From Spartobacteria bacterium (GTDB lineage: Bacteria; Verrucomicrobiota; Kiritimatiellia; RZYC01), in NCBI GenBank assembly GCA_009930475.1, contig RZYC01000029.1, positions 1 to 43,254 of the forward strand: 43,254 nt of DNA, written 5' to 3'. The notes beneath the pieces are model-generated. The model was not told where the DNA came from. It saw only the letters and a list, made by a program, of their open reading frames with translations, and ran no database searches. The first letter of the stretch is position 1; the number at the start of each line of letters is the position of its first letter. The position numbers were made by a program, and so were the translations under genes. Below are positions 26,733-35,520 of this stretch, one piece after another.

Positions 26733-29700
26733 TCAGATCAGCTGCTCCATGACAATAGCCTGACCATTCCGGAAGTTTCTGATCTTAAAGGTGCGATCGA
26801 TTACGTCCGGTATGTCGTTTAATGCCGGCGATTTAGCGATAATATTCCAATTCCCCTTCAGGTTCAGGAAAATATCCAAAGGCAGTTCATCGATGGGATC
26901 TCCTTCCATATTACCGATAAAGAATACTTTTTTGGTCTCGTCCGGATCTGTTCTCCAGCCATAATAAATGGTGTTGGCATTGACCACATCGCCACGTGTT
27001 CTCCAGTCACCGGTCACTTTAGCCCCGTTTATGTAGAACTTCTTGGCAAAGAAATCTTTTTGAACATCGTTGCCGGGATTATAAAGCAGCCATGGATTAT
27101 TCCTTCTGAAGGCACGTAAACTAAAGTTATAGGCCACGCGTTCGGTATCGACTTCATCTTCGTAGTTCGACACTTTTGCGGCGTCTCTGGCGTCCAGCAT
27201 AAAGTCATTGGCTAATTTTTTCAGCAGGGTTTGATCCAGTCGACCTTTCACCTTCAGTGCATCCGGAGCAATGGCGTTCAGCTCTTCATTGGCGGCCCAT
27301 TTGGCCAAATCATATTCATCCGTCAATTTGGCGTGCTCGAGAATAAGTTTGAGATTGGTATCACTGAAGCCCAGAAGGAATTCAACTTTTTCCAGCTGGT
27401 GGTTGATATCATCGATATCGGCTTCAACGGCCGCCCGGCCTCTCTCAAGAAGCTGTTGTTTTTTACCTCGTTCTCTGAGCAATATTTTTGCGCTGCCCTG
27501 CATCAATTTTCTGGCGCTGATCATTCGGCGATTGGCATCGACGATATCGTCTTTGATTCGCTGTTCAAGGGTTGCTGTATAGGCCTTGCCTTCGTCGGAT
27601 GCGGGCTCTCTGAGCGTGATCAGCAGGGCTCTGAGCTCTTCTACCGTCTCAAAATGACCTTTATCCTTCGTGGATTCATAAAGGTAACGAACGGCAATGG
27701 GATCGGCTTTGATTTTTGAAAACAGGTCATATAGCACTTCAAGAAATCCGTTATCATCGGAGGTCGTATTGATTAACTGCTCATACACATTAAACCCGTA
27801 CTTCTTCACCCGCAGGAATTTATCTTCCTGTTCATATAATGCCTTGTCCACATACCATTCGAAGAACTTGACGCCCTCCTCGGCAAGGATCTGCACATCG
27901 TATGCATCATCGATATTACGCAAAAACATCCAGGGCGTATGGAATACCGCATTGAGCAGGAACAGCGGATTACCGGGTAAAAAGCCCAGCATCAGCGCCG
28001 TAAGTGCATTGTTATCCATGGCATTATGAACCACTTCTTTGAGTGTAGAGCCCAGCTGATCGTTATAATAATCAGAAAACGGCGTATCTGCGACATACTC
28101 AATGGACGGTTTCGTCGTCACCATTTTGTAGAAATAGCGTGTATTATCATGGTTTGAATGGCCGGTAATCCAGCTCTGTCCGTACCGGTAAACTTCGACA
28201 AAGCGTTCCCACTTTTCCATGAACCATTTGTATTTCCCGTGCACATTGTGGGCAAAAATAATGGGACTCCACTGTTTTACACGCTCGCCGTCATCCAGCG
28301 TCATCTGGATGCAATGATCCAGATATTTGGAATTGAATTCCCAGTTCATATCATCCGGCCAGGCACGCCCGTCTTCCAGATTCATATCCAGCCGGCGGTT
28401 CACTCCGTTGATCGACTGCCGAATGCTGACCATCTCCTGCAGAAAATCATCATCCTGAATTCTGAAACCGGTCAGTTCGTCGATGGCCTTAACAAAATCC
28501 TGTGCGCCATCCACGCGAATGCAGTCGAAACCCAGATCAATTTTGCGGCGCAGCAGTTCCAGCAGTGTCGCTTTCACATTGACATGGGCGAAATCAATAT
28601 CGCGGCCATACATATTTGGGCCGGTCAAATATTTGCTATTGATATACTTGGGATTCTTCCGCTCAATGCAGTCCACATCAAAGGTTTCCAGCAGTTTGGC
28701 ACCTTGAAAATCGCAATGGCCAAGAACGGAATCGATAGCAATCTGAATGGGGCGATCGGGCATGTTGTGAATGGTTTCAATAAATTCCACCAATTCGTCG
28801 GGACGAAGGGTTTCAAGAATGGACGGACTCACTGCGGCGGAACCCAGCACCGGCGTATCGTATCCCCAGTTGGAGATATCAGGCCGTTTCAATGAAATGC
28901 TTATTTCTGCTGCGTCGTCATCCCTGTACACAAAAAACTCACCGGTCTGATGGGTAATAGCTTCACGCTCTGACGTCGGCACTTCCGGCGTGAGTTCAAT
29001 GGTATCGTATCCGACAAAGTTGAAATCAGCGGCAGATAATCCTTCATAAATATTGGCGATGCCGGCCGACTGATTGGCTCTAATGACGTCCGCAATTTTC
29101 TTATACCGGCGCGTCAATGCGGCCAGCGTGCCTTCCTTCGTTGCCGTTTCCGTGTGGATTTCAAGACAGGTACCAATATCCATGGCCCGGTAACTCCCAT
29201 CGGAAAATTTCTTTTTATAGAACGAAGTGAAGTAGGGCATATCTTTTCTCTTTTTATGAATCGAATCGATATCATACAGCTCGGCAGGCGCATAGACGCC
29301 AAAAGGCAATGACTGAACCAGCGGGTCGCGGATCACTTCCTTACGGCCTTTCAGTTTCAACGTTAGCCAGTAAAAGGCGCCAAACCGTTCTTTGGTGCCG
29401 AACAGCACGTCATCTACGACGGCAAGGGCATAATCCCCGGCAAACATCACAGGAACGTTGTAGCGTTTAAACGTAACGTTTTTGGCGGCATCTTTCGTGA
29501 TATCCGCCCCGCTGATTTCTTCCTGCCCCATAAACAGTTCGAGAAAAAAGGTCTCTTTTTTATCGCTCAAAAAGCCATTCTGAGCACCCGGCACCCAAAA
29601 ACCGAACAATGCCTGTTTATCTCCTTTTTTAAAGGAGCCGAGATAGTTTCTGGTAATGTTTTTCGCGGCGGAATACTCGTCCTGTTCCGACAGGATTTTC

Positions 29701-29759
29701 TGAACAGCTTCCTGAACAAGCTTGGTTGCTTTTTCATTTAATACGGGGTTATGACTCAT
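26733..29759 (-). CDS. gghA: glucosylglycerol hydrolase-like GH13 enzyme
   Basis: A 1008-residue cytosolic enzyme whose central ~500 residues are a GH13 barrel. Motif I is QIAIDSVLGHCD, motif II is GFDCIRVDGAQDF (nucleophile D417), motif III is NLEDGRAWPDD (acid/base E462) and motif IV is GHSNHDN (D538). The context WGYDTPVLGSAA, LRPDELVEFI, GPNMYGRDID and FAHNVHG is, from memory, that of glucosylglycerol hydrolases, which split this osmolyte to glucose and glycerol. N- and C-terminal extensions of about 280 and 350 residues are also seen in that family. The start is the ATG at 29759 with AGGTG seven bases upstream. The open frame reaches 56 codons further but overlaps the GH36 gene. There is no signal peptide. 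Substrate is inferred; a phosphorylase or another hydrolase cannot be excluded. Confidence 0.72.
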   Translation of the reverse strand: MSHNPVLNEKATKLVQEAVQKILSEQDEYSAAKNITRNYLGSFKKGDKQALFGFWVPGAQNGFLSDKKETFFLELFMGQEEISGADITKDAAKNVTFKRYNVPVMFAGDYALAVVDDVLFGTKERFGAFYWLTLKLKGRKEVIRDPLVQSLPFGVYAPAELYDIDSIHKKRKDMPYFTSFYKKKFSDGSYRAMDIGTCLEIHTETATKEGTLAALTRRYKKIADVIRANQSAGIANIYEGLSAADFNFVGYDTIELTPEVPTSEREAITHQTGEFFVYRDDDAAEISISLKRPDISNWGYDTPVLGSAAVSPSILETLRPDELVEFIETIHNMPDRPIQIAIDSVLGHCDFQGAKLLETFDVDCIERKNPKYINSKYLTGPNMYGRDIDFAHVNVKATLLELLRRKIDLGFDCIRVDGAQDFVKAIDELTGFRIQDDDFLQEMVSIRQSINGVNRRLDMNLEDGRAWPDDMNWEFNSKYLDHCIQMTLDDGERVKQWSPIIFAHNVHGKYKWFMEKWERFVEVYRYGQSWITGHSNHDNTRYFYKMVTTKPSIEYVADTPFSDYYNDQLGSTLKEVVHNAMDNNALTALMLGFLPGNPLFLLNAVFHTPWMFLRNIDDAYDVQILAEEGVKFFEWYVDKALYEQEDKFLRVKKYGFNVYEQLINTTSDDNGFLEVLYDLFSKIKADPIAVRYLYESTKDKGHFETVEELRALLITLREPASDEGKAYTATLEQRIKDDIVDANRRMISARKLMQGSAKILLRERGKKQQLLERGRAAVEADIDDINHQLEKVEFLLGFSDTNLKLILEHAKLTDEYDLAKWAANEELNAIAPDALKVKGRLDQTLLKKLANDFMLDARDAAKVSNYEDEVDTERVAYNFSLRAFRRNNPWLLYNPGNDVQKDFFAKKFYINGAKVTGDWRTRGDVVNANTIYYGWRTDPDETKKVFFIGNMEGDPIDELPLDIFLNLKGNWNIIAKSPALNDIPDVIDRTFKIRNFRNGQAIVMEQLI

Positions 29760-29781
29760 TTTATTCACCTGTTTTAAATAA

Positions 29782-32010
29782 CTAACTGCAATGTAATACA
29801 AAAATTGTGCTTTTGAAATCCTGACTTTCATGCATGCCCTCAATGCTCGTCGCATCAAATTCAGGATCAAGTTTGATTCCGATGTTTTCCAATTCGTCGC
29901 CGTAATAGACGCCGTCCCTCCCGGCAATGGTATATCCGAAGTCAGGATTTAATCCTTTGAGCCGAAGCCCTTTAAAACCGGGATTTGGCTTTGCAAGTAC
30001 CTGATAATATCCGACAATGGCGTCTTTCTGATCGGCAGACACCACCATCCAGGCCGTTTCATTGCTCTTGAACGGGTTTTTCAATCGATAAAACGTACCG
30101 AACTGGAAGGTGCTTCGATGGGTCTTATAAAAGGCGATCTGTGCTTTGACTTCCTCTTTTTCGGCATCGGTCATTTGCGTGACATCCAGTTCATAACCGA
30201 AAATACCGAAAAAGGCCGTTTCTGCCCGTGTTTTCAGGCTGGTCATCCGCATCACCTGATGATTTGGAACAGCCGACACATGGGCTCCCATGGCATTTAT
30301 GGGATAGACCATGGACGTGCCATACTGGATTTTGAGTCGCTCCACGGCATCCGTATCATCACTGGTCCATGTTTGCGGCATATAATACAGCATGCCCGGA
30401 TCAAAGCGACCGCCACCGCTGGCGCATGACTCGAACAGTACCTCAGGAAAAGCCGTCGTAATGCGATCCATCAGTTTATACAGTCCCAAGATATACCGGT
30501 GATACACTTCCATCTGCTGGTCAGCGGCAAGATGCATCGATCCGACCTCGCTCATCCCGCGATTCATATCCCATTTCACATAGCTGATGGGGGCATTGGT
30601 TAAAATATCATGCAACCGCTCATAGAGATAATCAATGACCGCATCGTTGGTATAATCCAGCACAAACTGAAATCGGCCGGGAGAGGAGATTCTGTTTGGA
30701 ATCTGCAGGAGCCATTCGGGATGTTTTTCATAGAGCCGACTCTCCCTGTTAATCATTTCCGGTTCCACCCACAAGCCGAACTGCATGCCGAGATCATTAA
30801 TCTTTTCACCCAGTCCCTTCAGCCCGTGAGGCAGTTTGGTTTCGTCTTCGAACCAGTCGCCGAGCGATGTGGTGTCATTATTCCGTTTGCCAAACCATCC
30901 GTCATCGAGCACAAACAGCTCAATACCCAGCTCTTTCGCCTGCCGGGCGAGGGGTACCAATTTATCTTCGTTGAATTTAAAATAAGTGGCTTCCCAGTTG
31001 TTTATGATCACTGGTCGCTCTTTTTGACGCCACATCCCTTTTGCCAGACGTGCAGTATACAGGGCGTGGTATTTCTGGCTCATTCCGTTCAGTCCTTTAT
31101 CAGAAAAAACCATAACGGTTTCCGGTGCCTGAAACGATTCGCCGGGATGTACATTCCAGTTGAATGTATCGGGATGGATCCCAATCATCGCGCGAGTTAC
31201 ATCAAATTGATCCACTTCGGCCTGCGCCAGAAAATTGCCGCTATAGACCAGACTGAAACCGTAGACTTCGCCAGAATGCTCCGTGCAGTCAAACCGCTTC
31301 AAGGCCATAAAAGGGTTGTGTACATGGCTGCTTCCGCCCCGGGTACTATAGATCGACTGAATGCCGTGCTCGAGTTTTCTTTCCTTCACATGACGTTCGC
31401 GAACCCATGCGCCGGACAGGTGCATAAAATCAAAATCTTTATCAGGGAAGTCAACGGAACAACTCATGAACCGTTCAATAACCAGTTGTTCATCCCCGCT
31501 GTTGACCAGGCGGCTGCTTCGCGTAATGACATCGAAGGCCTCAAAGACGGTGTAGGTTAAAATAAGTGTTGCCCCGATTACGTCGTCATATAGCGTAATG
31601 TCCAGCGTAGTGGCTTCCTCATCCGATTCCACATAGGTGGCGGGCAGTCCTGCCAGTTTGGATTTTCCGGAACGGATAACGTGAGACTGATACTTAAATT
31701 CGGTCAGCCGGCTGCCGTTCTGCTGCTTGATCTTGATGGCGGGCTGTCGACAATCCATTCCGCCAAAATGCGGGAATTCCTGCTTGGTAAGCTCCATTGA
31801 GAACTTGGGATTACCGGGCTCGTTAGGAGAGGGAACAGCGACCATTCTTCTGGGATACTGCATCAAATGCGAAAACGAATCCCGGTGCTTTATTTTTTTC
31901 CCGTAATAAAGCTGACCCAGATACCCATTGCTCAATACAGAAAATATGTAACTGGTATTGCGGCCTTGAATATGAAATTCCCGGCTCTGTTCATTAAATA
32001 GGATCGCCAT
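29782..32010 (-). CDS. GH36 alpha-galactosidase
   Basis: A 742-residue cytosolic retaining alpha-galactosidase. An N-terminal beta-supersandwich (about 1-310) precedes the barrel, which contains LFVLDDGWFGKRN and LWVEPEMIN. The nucleophile is D481 in KWDMNR and the acid/base is D537 in SCASGGGRFDPG. A C-terminal beta domain follows. Length and motifs are normal for the family. AGGTG precedes the ATG by six bases. It ends 22 bases before the gghA-like gene, so the two are co-transcribed. Substrates may be melibiose/raffinose sugars or alpha-galactosyl-glycerol (floridoside); the partner gene makes the latter attractive, as inference. Confidence 0.92.
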   Translation of the reverse strand: MAILFNEQSREFHIQGRNTSYIFSVLSNGYLGQLYYGKKIKHRDSFSHLMQYPRRMVAVPSPNEPGNPKFSMELTKQEFPHFGGMDCRQPAIKIKQQNGSRLTEFKYQSHVIRSGKSKLAGLPATYVESDEEATTLDITLYDDVIGATLILTYTVFEAFDVITRSSRLVNSGDEQLVIERFMSCSVDFPDKDFDFMHLSGAWVRERHVKERKLEHGIQSIYSTRGGSSHVHNPFMALKRFDCTEHSGEVYGFSLVYSGNFLAQAEVDQFDVTRAMIGIHPDTFNWNVHPGESFQAPETVMVFSDKGLNGMSQKYHALYTARLAKGMWRQKERPVIINNWEATYFKFNEDKLVPLARQAKELGIELFVLDDGWFGKRNNDTTSLGDWFEDETKLPHGLKGLGEKINDLGMQFGLWVEPEMINRESRLYEKHPEWLLQIPNRISSPGRFQFVLDYTNDAVIDYLYERLHDILTNAPISYVKWDMNRGMSEVGSMHLAADQQMEVYHRYILGLYKLMDRITTAFPEVLFESCASGGGRFDPGMLYYMPQTWTSDDTDAVERLKIQYGTSMVYPINAMGAHVSAVPNHQVMRMTSLKTRAETAFFGIFGYELDVTQMTDAEKEEVKAQIAFYKTHRSTFQFGTFYRLKNPFKSNETAWMVVSADQKDAIVGYYQVLAKPNPGFKGLRLKGLNPDFGYTIAGRDGVYYGDELENIGIKLDPEFDATSIEGMHESQDFKSTIFVLHCS

Positions 32011-32052
32011 TTTTCACCTCGGTACAATAAATCCAACGGTAAAACCCTTAAA

Positions 32053-32140
32053 TCTCCCCCGTAAACGGGGGAGACACTATAGATCATCCCCTGCTTCACA
32101 CCTAACAAAGTGAAGAGGGAGATTGTGAGGAGGGAGATTG
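32053..32140. repeat. hairpins and a short direct repeat between dehydrogenase and GH36 genes
   Basis: TCTCCCCCG-TAAA-CGGGGGAGA (32053-32074) is a perfect 9-base-pair stem. CTTCAC/GTGAAG (32094-32115) forms a second, weaker stem. GAGGGAGATTG occurs at 32115-32125 and 32130-32140. Reading the minus strand, this follows the dehydrogenase stop at once and precedes GH36, so it may be an intraoperonic attenuator or a small repeat element. Confidence 0.5.
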
Positions 32141-32141
32141 G

Positions 32142-33131
32142 TTAAAATTCGATTAAAACTTTCCGGATATTTTCTTTGCGTTCCTGAATCATATTCAGTG
32201 CTTCTTCCACCTGCTCAAGTTTAATCCGATGAGTAATCAGATCATCAATCTTAATTACGCCGGCTTCCACCATTTCCAGTGCCTTATGCTGCACATATTC
32301 TGTATAGCCGCGTTTGTAGCCAGCAGAAACAATGCTCGACCAGTTCATGTGCAGATCATACATATTGACCAGTGTCGGCTCAGGGCACACACCAAACATA
32401 CCGATTCTGCCGCCTCTTCTGACGCAGCTGTTCATGACGGCCAGAGATTTGGGATAACCGGACAACTCAATGACCGTATCGACCATTTTCTTGTTTGTGT
32501 ATTCTTTTATTTTCGCGACAACATCTTCCGTTTCCGGATCAATGACATAATTAGCCCCGTTAGCCAGTGCATATTCGCGTTTGCCGGCAATCGGTTCAAC
32601 CACGATGATTTTAGTCGCACCGCCGGCTTTCACCAGTTTCAATGCGATAGAACCAGCCGCACCGGCACCCAGTAGCACAACGCTTTCGCCCAGAGTGAAA
32701 ACCTGATCGACAATCAGATAAACCGCCGAAACCATTTCCAGCAAGGTGCCTTCTACTGCGGACATTTCTTTAGGCATCTTGATATAGCCGGCGCGACAGG
32801 CCGTGTATTCTGCAAAAGAACCGGATTCAAAAAATCCGGCCACAGCCACGCGGTCGCCCACTTCTACGTCCGTTACATTCTTTCCGGCCTTCACAACAAT
32901 GCCGGAGTTTTCATGTCCCAAAGTAAAGGGCAGGGGCATATCCCAGCCACTCGGGCCATTGGGCTCATGAACCCCTTCGTAAATGTGTATATCGGTCATA
33001 TTGCAAATGGTCGCCGCTTCGTTCTTGATGAGAATGCAGTCGTCCTGCAACTCGGGGACGGGAATTTCTCGGACTTCGCCTCTTTCTTTTCCCGTAATCT
33101 GAAATGCTTTCATTGTCTTTGGTACCATCAT
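32142..33131 (-). CDS. zinc-type medium-chain dehydrogenase (polyol/alcohol) 1
   Basis: A 329-residue MDR-superfamily oxidoreductase. The GroES-like N-terminal half has the catalytic-zinc ligands Cys (ICNMTD) and GHE (LGHENSG). The Rossmann half has VVLLGAGAAGSIALKL for NAD(P). The four-cysteine structural-zinc lobe is absent. The overall type is sorbitol/threonine dehydrogenase-like. AGAGGA lies about five bases before ATG 33131; a second ATG follows immediately. It probably oxidises a small polyol or sugar alcohol released by the neighbouring hydrolases, but the substrate is not readable from sequence. An operator-like site lies 106-119 bases upstream. Confidence 0.85.
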   Translation of the reverse strand: MMVPKTMKAFQITGKERGEVREIPVPELQDDCILIKNEAATICNMTDIHIYEGVHEPNGPSGWDMPLPFTLGHENSGIVVKAGKNVTDVEVGDRVAVAGFFESGSFAEYTACRAGYIKMPKEMSAVEGTLLEMVSAVYLIVDQVFTLGESVVLLGAGAAGSIALKLVKAGGATKIIVVEPIAGKREYALANGANYVIDPETEDVVAKIKEYTNKKMVDTVIELSGYPKSLAVMNSCVRRGGRIGMFGVCPEPTLVNMYDLHMNWSSIVSAGYKRGYTEYVQHKALEMVEAGVIKIDDLITHRIKLEQVEEALNMIQERKENIRKVLIEF

Positions 33132-33236
33132 TACATTCCTCTCTGTGTGTTATTCACCATTTCATTGCCTTTTGCATACCGCACTGTCCTGACGACCACC
33201 TTCAGCAAATTAAATAAAAGCCAGTAATAACAGTTT

Positions 33237-33250
33237 GGAACGCGCGTTAC
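33237..33250. promoter_or_regulatory. operator-like GGAACGCGCGTTAC upstream of dehydrogenase 1
   Basis: It contains the perfect 10-base palindrome AACGCGCGTT (33239-33248), of the CG-centred kind bound by LacI/GalR regulators. The same GGAACGCGCG core stands upstream of dehydrogenase 2 (34340-34354). No regulator gene is in view. Confidence 0.5.
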
Positions 33251-33302
33251 TAAATCGGTGATAACACCTGCTTTTTTGAAATCAAGAATCTTTTTTTACT
33301 AT

Positions 33303-34265
33303 TTATTCGTTATAAATAGCGATTTTTATTAAATCATCCGGGTTCTCATCGATTAGTCTGAACGCCTCGTTGATCTCGGTTAGTTTGAATCGGTGTGTAA
33401 TAAACGATTCGACTTCGAGCTTGCCTTCGTCAATGAGTTGTACCGCCCGCTTAAACGGTCTGTGCGTATCGATAAACCGGCAGCTTCCCATGGTAAGAAT
33501 TTGTCTGCCGCGATCATGCAGATAGGCAAAATTATAGTTCACTAAATGAGGAATGACCCCGAACTGCAGCACTTTAATCCCGTAGGTATCTGTTATCCGC
33601 AGTGCCTGAAGGCCGGTATCCACCACCCCTGCGGCCTCCACCACGACGTCTGCCCCTGCCCCAATGCAGTGATTGATTTCATCTACGACCTGTTCATTGC
33701 TTTTGTTTTTTGAATTAATGGCGACATCTGCGCCGTACTCCAATGCCTTTTTTAATTTCACATCAGATAAATCGGTAATGACAATCCTGGATGCGCCGAC
33801 CAATTTGGCCATCTGTGTGAAAATCAGTCCGGCAGGTCCCTGACCCAGAATCACCACCGTATCACCAGGGATGATATGCTGTGCCGACATTTGATACACC
33901 TTCATCGCAATCTCACAAAGTGCTCCGTTGTCCCAGTTCATGGAATCCGGAATTCGCTGAAGCATATTTGGGGTAGTGCAGATAAATTCCGTATAGGTTC
34001 CCCAGGCCTCGCTGGTTACGCGGTCGCCTATTTTATAGTCTGTTACCAGATCTCCCACTTCAACGACCACACCCGTCGATTCATGTCCAAGAATATCGTT
34101 AATACGGATCCCTTCGCTTTTCAGTCCTTTGATAATTTTTTTGTCCGTCGAGTTGCATATGGTGTTAAGCATAATCTGCACCTTGACTTCATTTGCTCTG
34201 GGTACAGGAATGTCCAGATCCTGGATAATCAACTGTCCAACGCCTTTAAATACAGCTGCTTTCAT
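33303..34265 (-). CDS. zinc-type medium-chain dehydrogenase (polyol/alcohol) 2
   Basis: A 320-residue MDR protein paralogous to the neighbour at 32142-33131. Catalytic-zinc residues Cys (TICNSTD) and GHE (LGHESTG) are present, with the cofactor motif VVILGQGPAGLIF and a following acidic residue (ITDLSD) that suggests NAD. It also lacks the structural-zinc cysteines. GGAG lies eight bases before the ATG. A 171-base gap with its own operator-like site separates the two dehydrogenase genes, so they may be transcribed separately but controlled together. The substrate is unknown. Confidence 0.85.
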   Translation of the reverse strand: MKAAVFKGVGQLIIQDLDIPVPRANEVKVQIMLNTICNSTDKKIIKGLKSEGIRINDILGHESTGVVVEVGDLVTDYKIGDRVTSEAWGTYTEFICTTPNMLQRIPDSMNWDNGALCEIAMKVYQMSAQHIIPGDTVVILGQGPAGLIFTQMAKLVGASRIVITDLSDVKLKKALEYGADVAINSKNKSNEQVVDEINHCIGAGADVVVEAAGVVDTGLQALRITDTYGIKVLQFGVIPHLVNYNFAYLHDRGRQILTMGSCRFIDTHRPFKRAVQLIDEGKLEVESFITHRFKLTEINEAFRLIDENPDDLIKIAIYNE

Positions 34266-34339
34266 TACATCGCTCCGTTGTTGTGTATATTTTTAGGCCT
34301 TCATGGCGTTCGACTCTTTCAAAACAAAAAAAGAAAAAG

Positions 34340-34354
34340 GGAACGCGCGGTAAC
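34340..34354. promoter_or_regulatory. operator-like GGAACGCGCGGTAAC upstream of dehydrogenase 2
   Basis: It shares GGAACGCGCG and a following TAAC/TTAC with the site at 33237-33250, one base longer. It lies 75-89 bases upstream of the dehydrogenase start. The rest of this 215-base gap holds two TGTATA repeats (34371-34376 and 34386-34391) but no gene. Confidence 0.5.
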
Positions 34355-34440
34355 TTCGACACTGGCGCAAATGTATAAGACAAATTGTATACTGCAAGAT
34401 GTTTCGTAAATAAGACACATGGAACGTAGAACGGCCAACC

Positions 34441-34467
34441 AAAAAACCACGAACACCGAACCCGTGG
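34441..34467 (-). terminator. probable terminator of pentapeptide-repeat gene
   Basis: On the minus strand CCACG and CGTGG form a short stem followed by six T residues, about 15 bases after the gene's stop. The adjoining CCGTGGCCACGG palindrome can form a competing stem. Confidence 0.5.
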
Positions 34468-34481
34468 CCACGGCGCGCTGG

Positions 34482-35081
34482 TCAGTCGGTGAAGACGATG
34501 TCTAGACAGTCCAGCAGATGGATGGCCTCCCAGCGGCTGAATTGCGCCCCGGTCAGCGTATTGTCAAAAAGATCAATGTCGTAATGGACTGCTCCGGAAA
34601 AGTTGGTGTTGGTGAGATTTGTTTTACTGAAAAGACTGCGACTGAAATCGGTGTCAGAAAAATTCGATCCACTAAAGTCGCCGCCTCGAAAATCCACGTC
34701 GTGTGCTCGGCATTTTGTGAGAATCAGGCCTTTTAAGTGCAGTTGAAAGAAAGAGGTATTACTGAGCAGGCACTGGTTAAATGACAAAGGGCTGCGTGAT
34801 GCGAGTTTTGACCAGACGGCCTTGGTCCAGTCGATGCCGATCACCTTGCACTCATCAAAACGAACGTTGGACAGTGTGCTGTAATGAAGCTGGAGGAGAC
34901 TGAGATTGCAATGGCTGAAGCAGCAGTCAATAAACCGGCATCGCTGCCAGACGGCTTCGCTGAAGTGGCACCGTTCAAAGCTGCACCCTTCAAATTCTTT
35001 TTCACATAATGCCTGACCATCTGCCGCGATATCTTCGAAATGTATCGCATCATATTCGTTTTTTGTGAAAAGCTCTGCCAT
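34482..35081 (-). CDS. pentapeptide-repeat protein
   Basis: A 199-residue protein with tandem A(D/N)LXX-type repeats forming a right-handed quadrilateral beta-helix. Runs such as CSFERCHFSEAVWQRCRF (about residues 30-50) and DFSGSNFSDTDFSRSLFSKT (about 135-160) show the central F/L every five residues. The size and two-block layout resemble Qnr/McbG proteins that mimic DNA to protect gyrase, but many such proteins have other or unknown roles, so no function is assigned. ATG 35081 has AGGA seven bases upstream; an ATG six bases before it is too close to that site. Confidence 0.85.
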   Translation of the reverse strand: MAELFTKNEYDAIHFEDIAADGQALCEKEFEGCSFERCHFSEAVWQRCRFIDCCFSHCNLSLLQLHYSTLSNVRFDECKVIGIDWTKAVWSKLASRSPLSFNQCLLSNTSFFQLHLKGLILTKCRAHDVDFRGGDFSGSNFSDTDFSRSLFSKTNLTNTNFSGAVHYDIDLFDNTLTGAQFSRWEAIHLLDCLDIVFTD

Positions 35082-35277
35082 GATCATTTCCTGTGGTCGA
35101 TGAGGTATATTTATATGACGAAAAACGACAATATAAACGGAATGTCGCATAAACGGTCATAGTTTTTCCCTTTTTTTTACTGACTCACCGTTTTTTTTCG
35201 CCTAGATAAGTGCGGCGAATCGACGAAGCAAAATTTCATCCCAAACAATGCAATTATATAGCGAGAAGGAGCTACAC

Positions 35278-35508
35278 GTGTTAGAAGGCGTCATACTCAT
35301 GTTCGTGGGGATGTCCGTGGTATTCATGTTTCTTGTTCTTATGGTTTATACCATGCAGGCATCTACGGCATTTTTCCAGAAATTCGCACATTTGTTCCCC
35401 GAACCGGAACCTGCGAAAAAAGCTAAACCGGCCAGAGCGGCCGGCGGTGCAAACGATAATGCGGAAATCGCCATTGCGATTGCCGCTGTAAAAGCTTTAA
35501 CGAAGTAA
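35278..35508 (+). CDS. oadG: Na+-pumping decarboxylase gamma subunit (OadG)
   Basis: A 76-residue membrane anchor with one N-terminal helix (VILMFVGMSVVFMFLVLMV) and a charged, Ala/Pro/Lys-rich tail, the standard OadG build. It assembles and stabilises the alpha-beta complex. I choose the GTG start at 35278 because AAGGAG lies six bases before it; an in-frame ATG at 35248 has no ribosome site. It is the first gene of oadGAB, 12 bases before oadA. Confidence 0.85.
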   Translation: MLEGVILMFVGMSVVFMFLVLMVYTMQASTAFFQKFAHLFPEPEPAKKAKPARAAGGANDNAEIAIAIAAVKALTK

Positions 35509-35520
35509 GAAAGGATTAAG

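Noticed and set aside
28158-28895. 245-codon open frame on the plus strand
   Set aside because: It lies antisense inside the gghA-like gene and shows no recognisable motifs or ribosome site.
29760-29927. Upstream extension of the gghA-like gene
   Set aside because: The 56 extra codons overlap the GH36 coding end, and a good ribosome site precedes the ATG at 29759.
30610-31560. 316-codon open frame on the plus strand
   Set aside because: It is antisense to the GH36 gene, which has clear catalytic motifs and a ribosome site; the antisense protein shows no family features.
34482-35081. Quinolone-resistance (Qnr) assignment for the pentapeptide protein
   Set aside because: The repeat fold fits, but nothing specific to Qnr loops can be identified, so only the family is reported.
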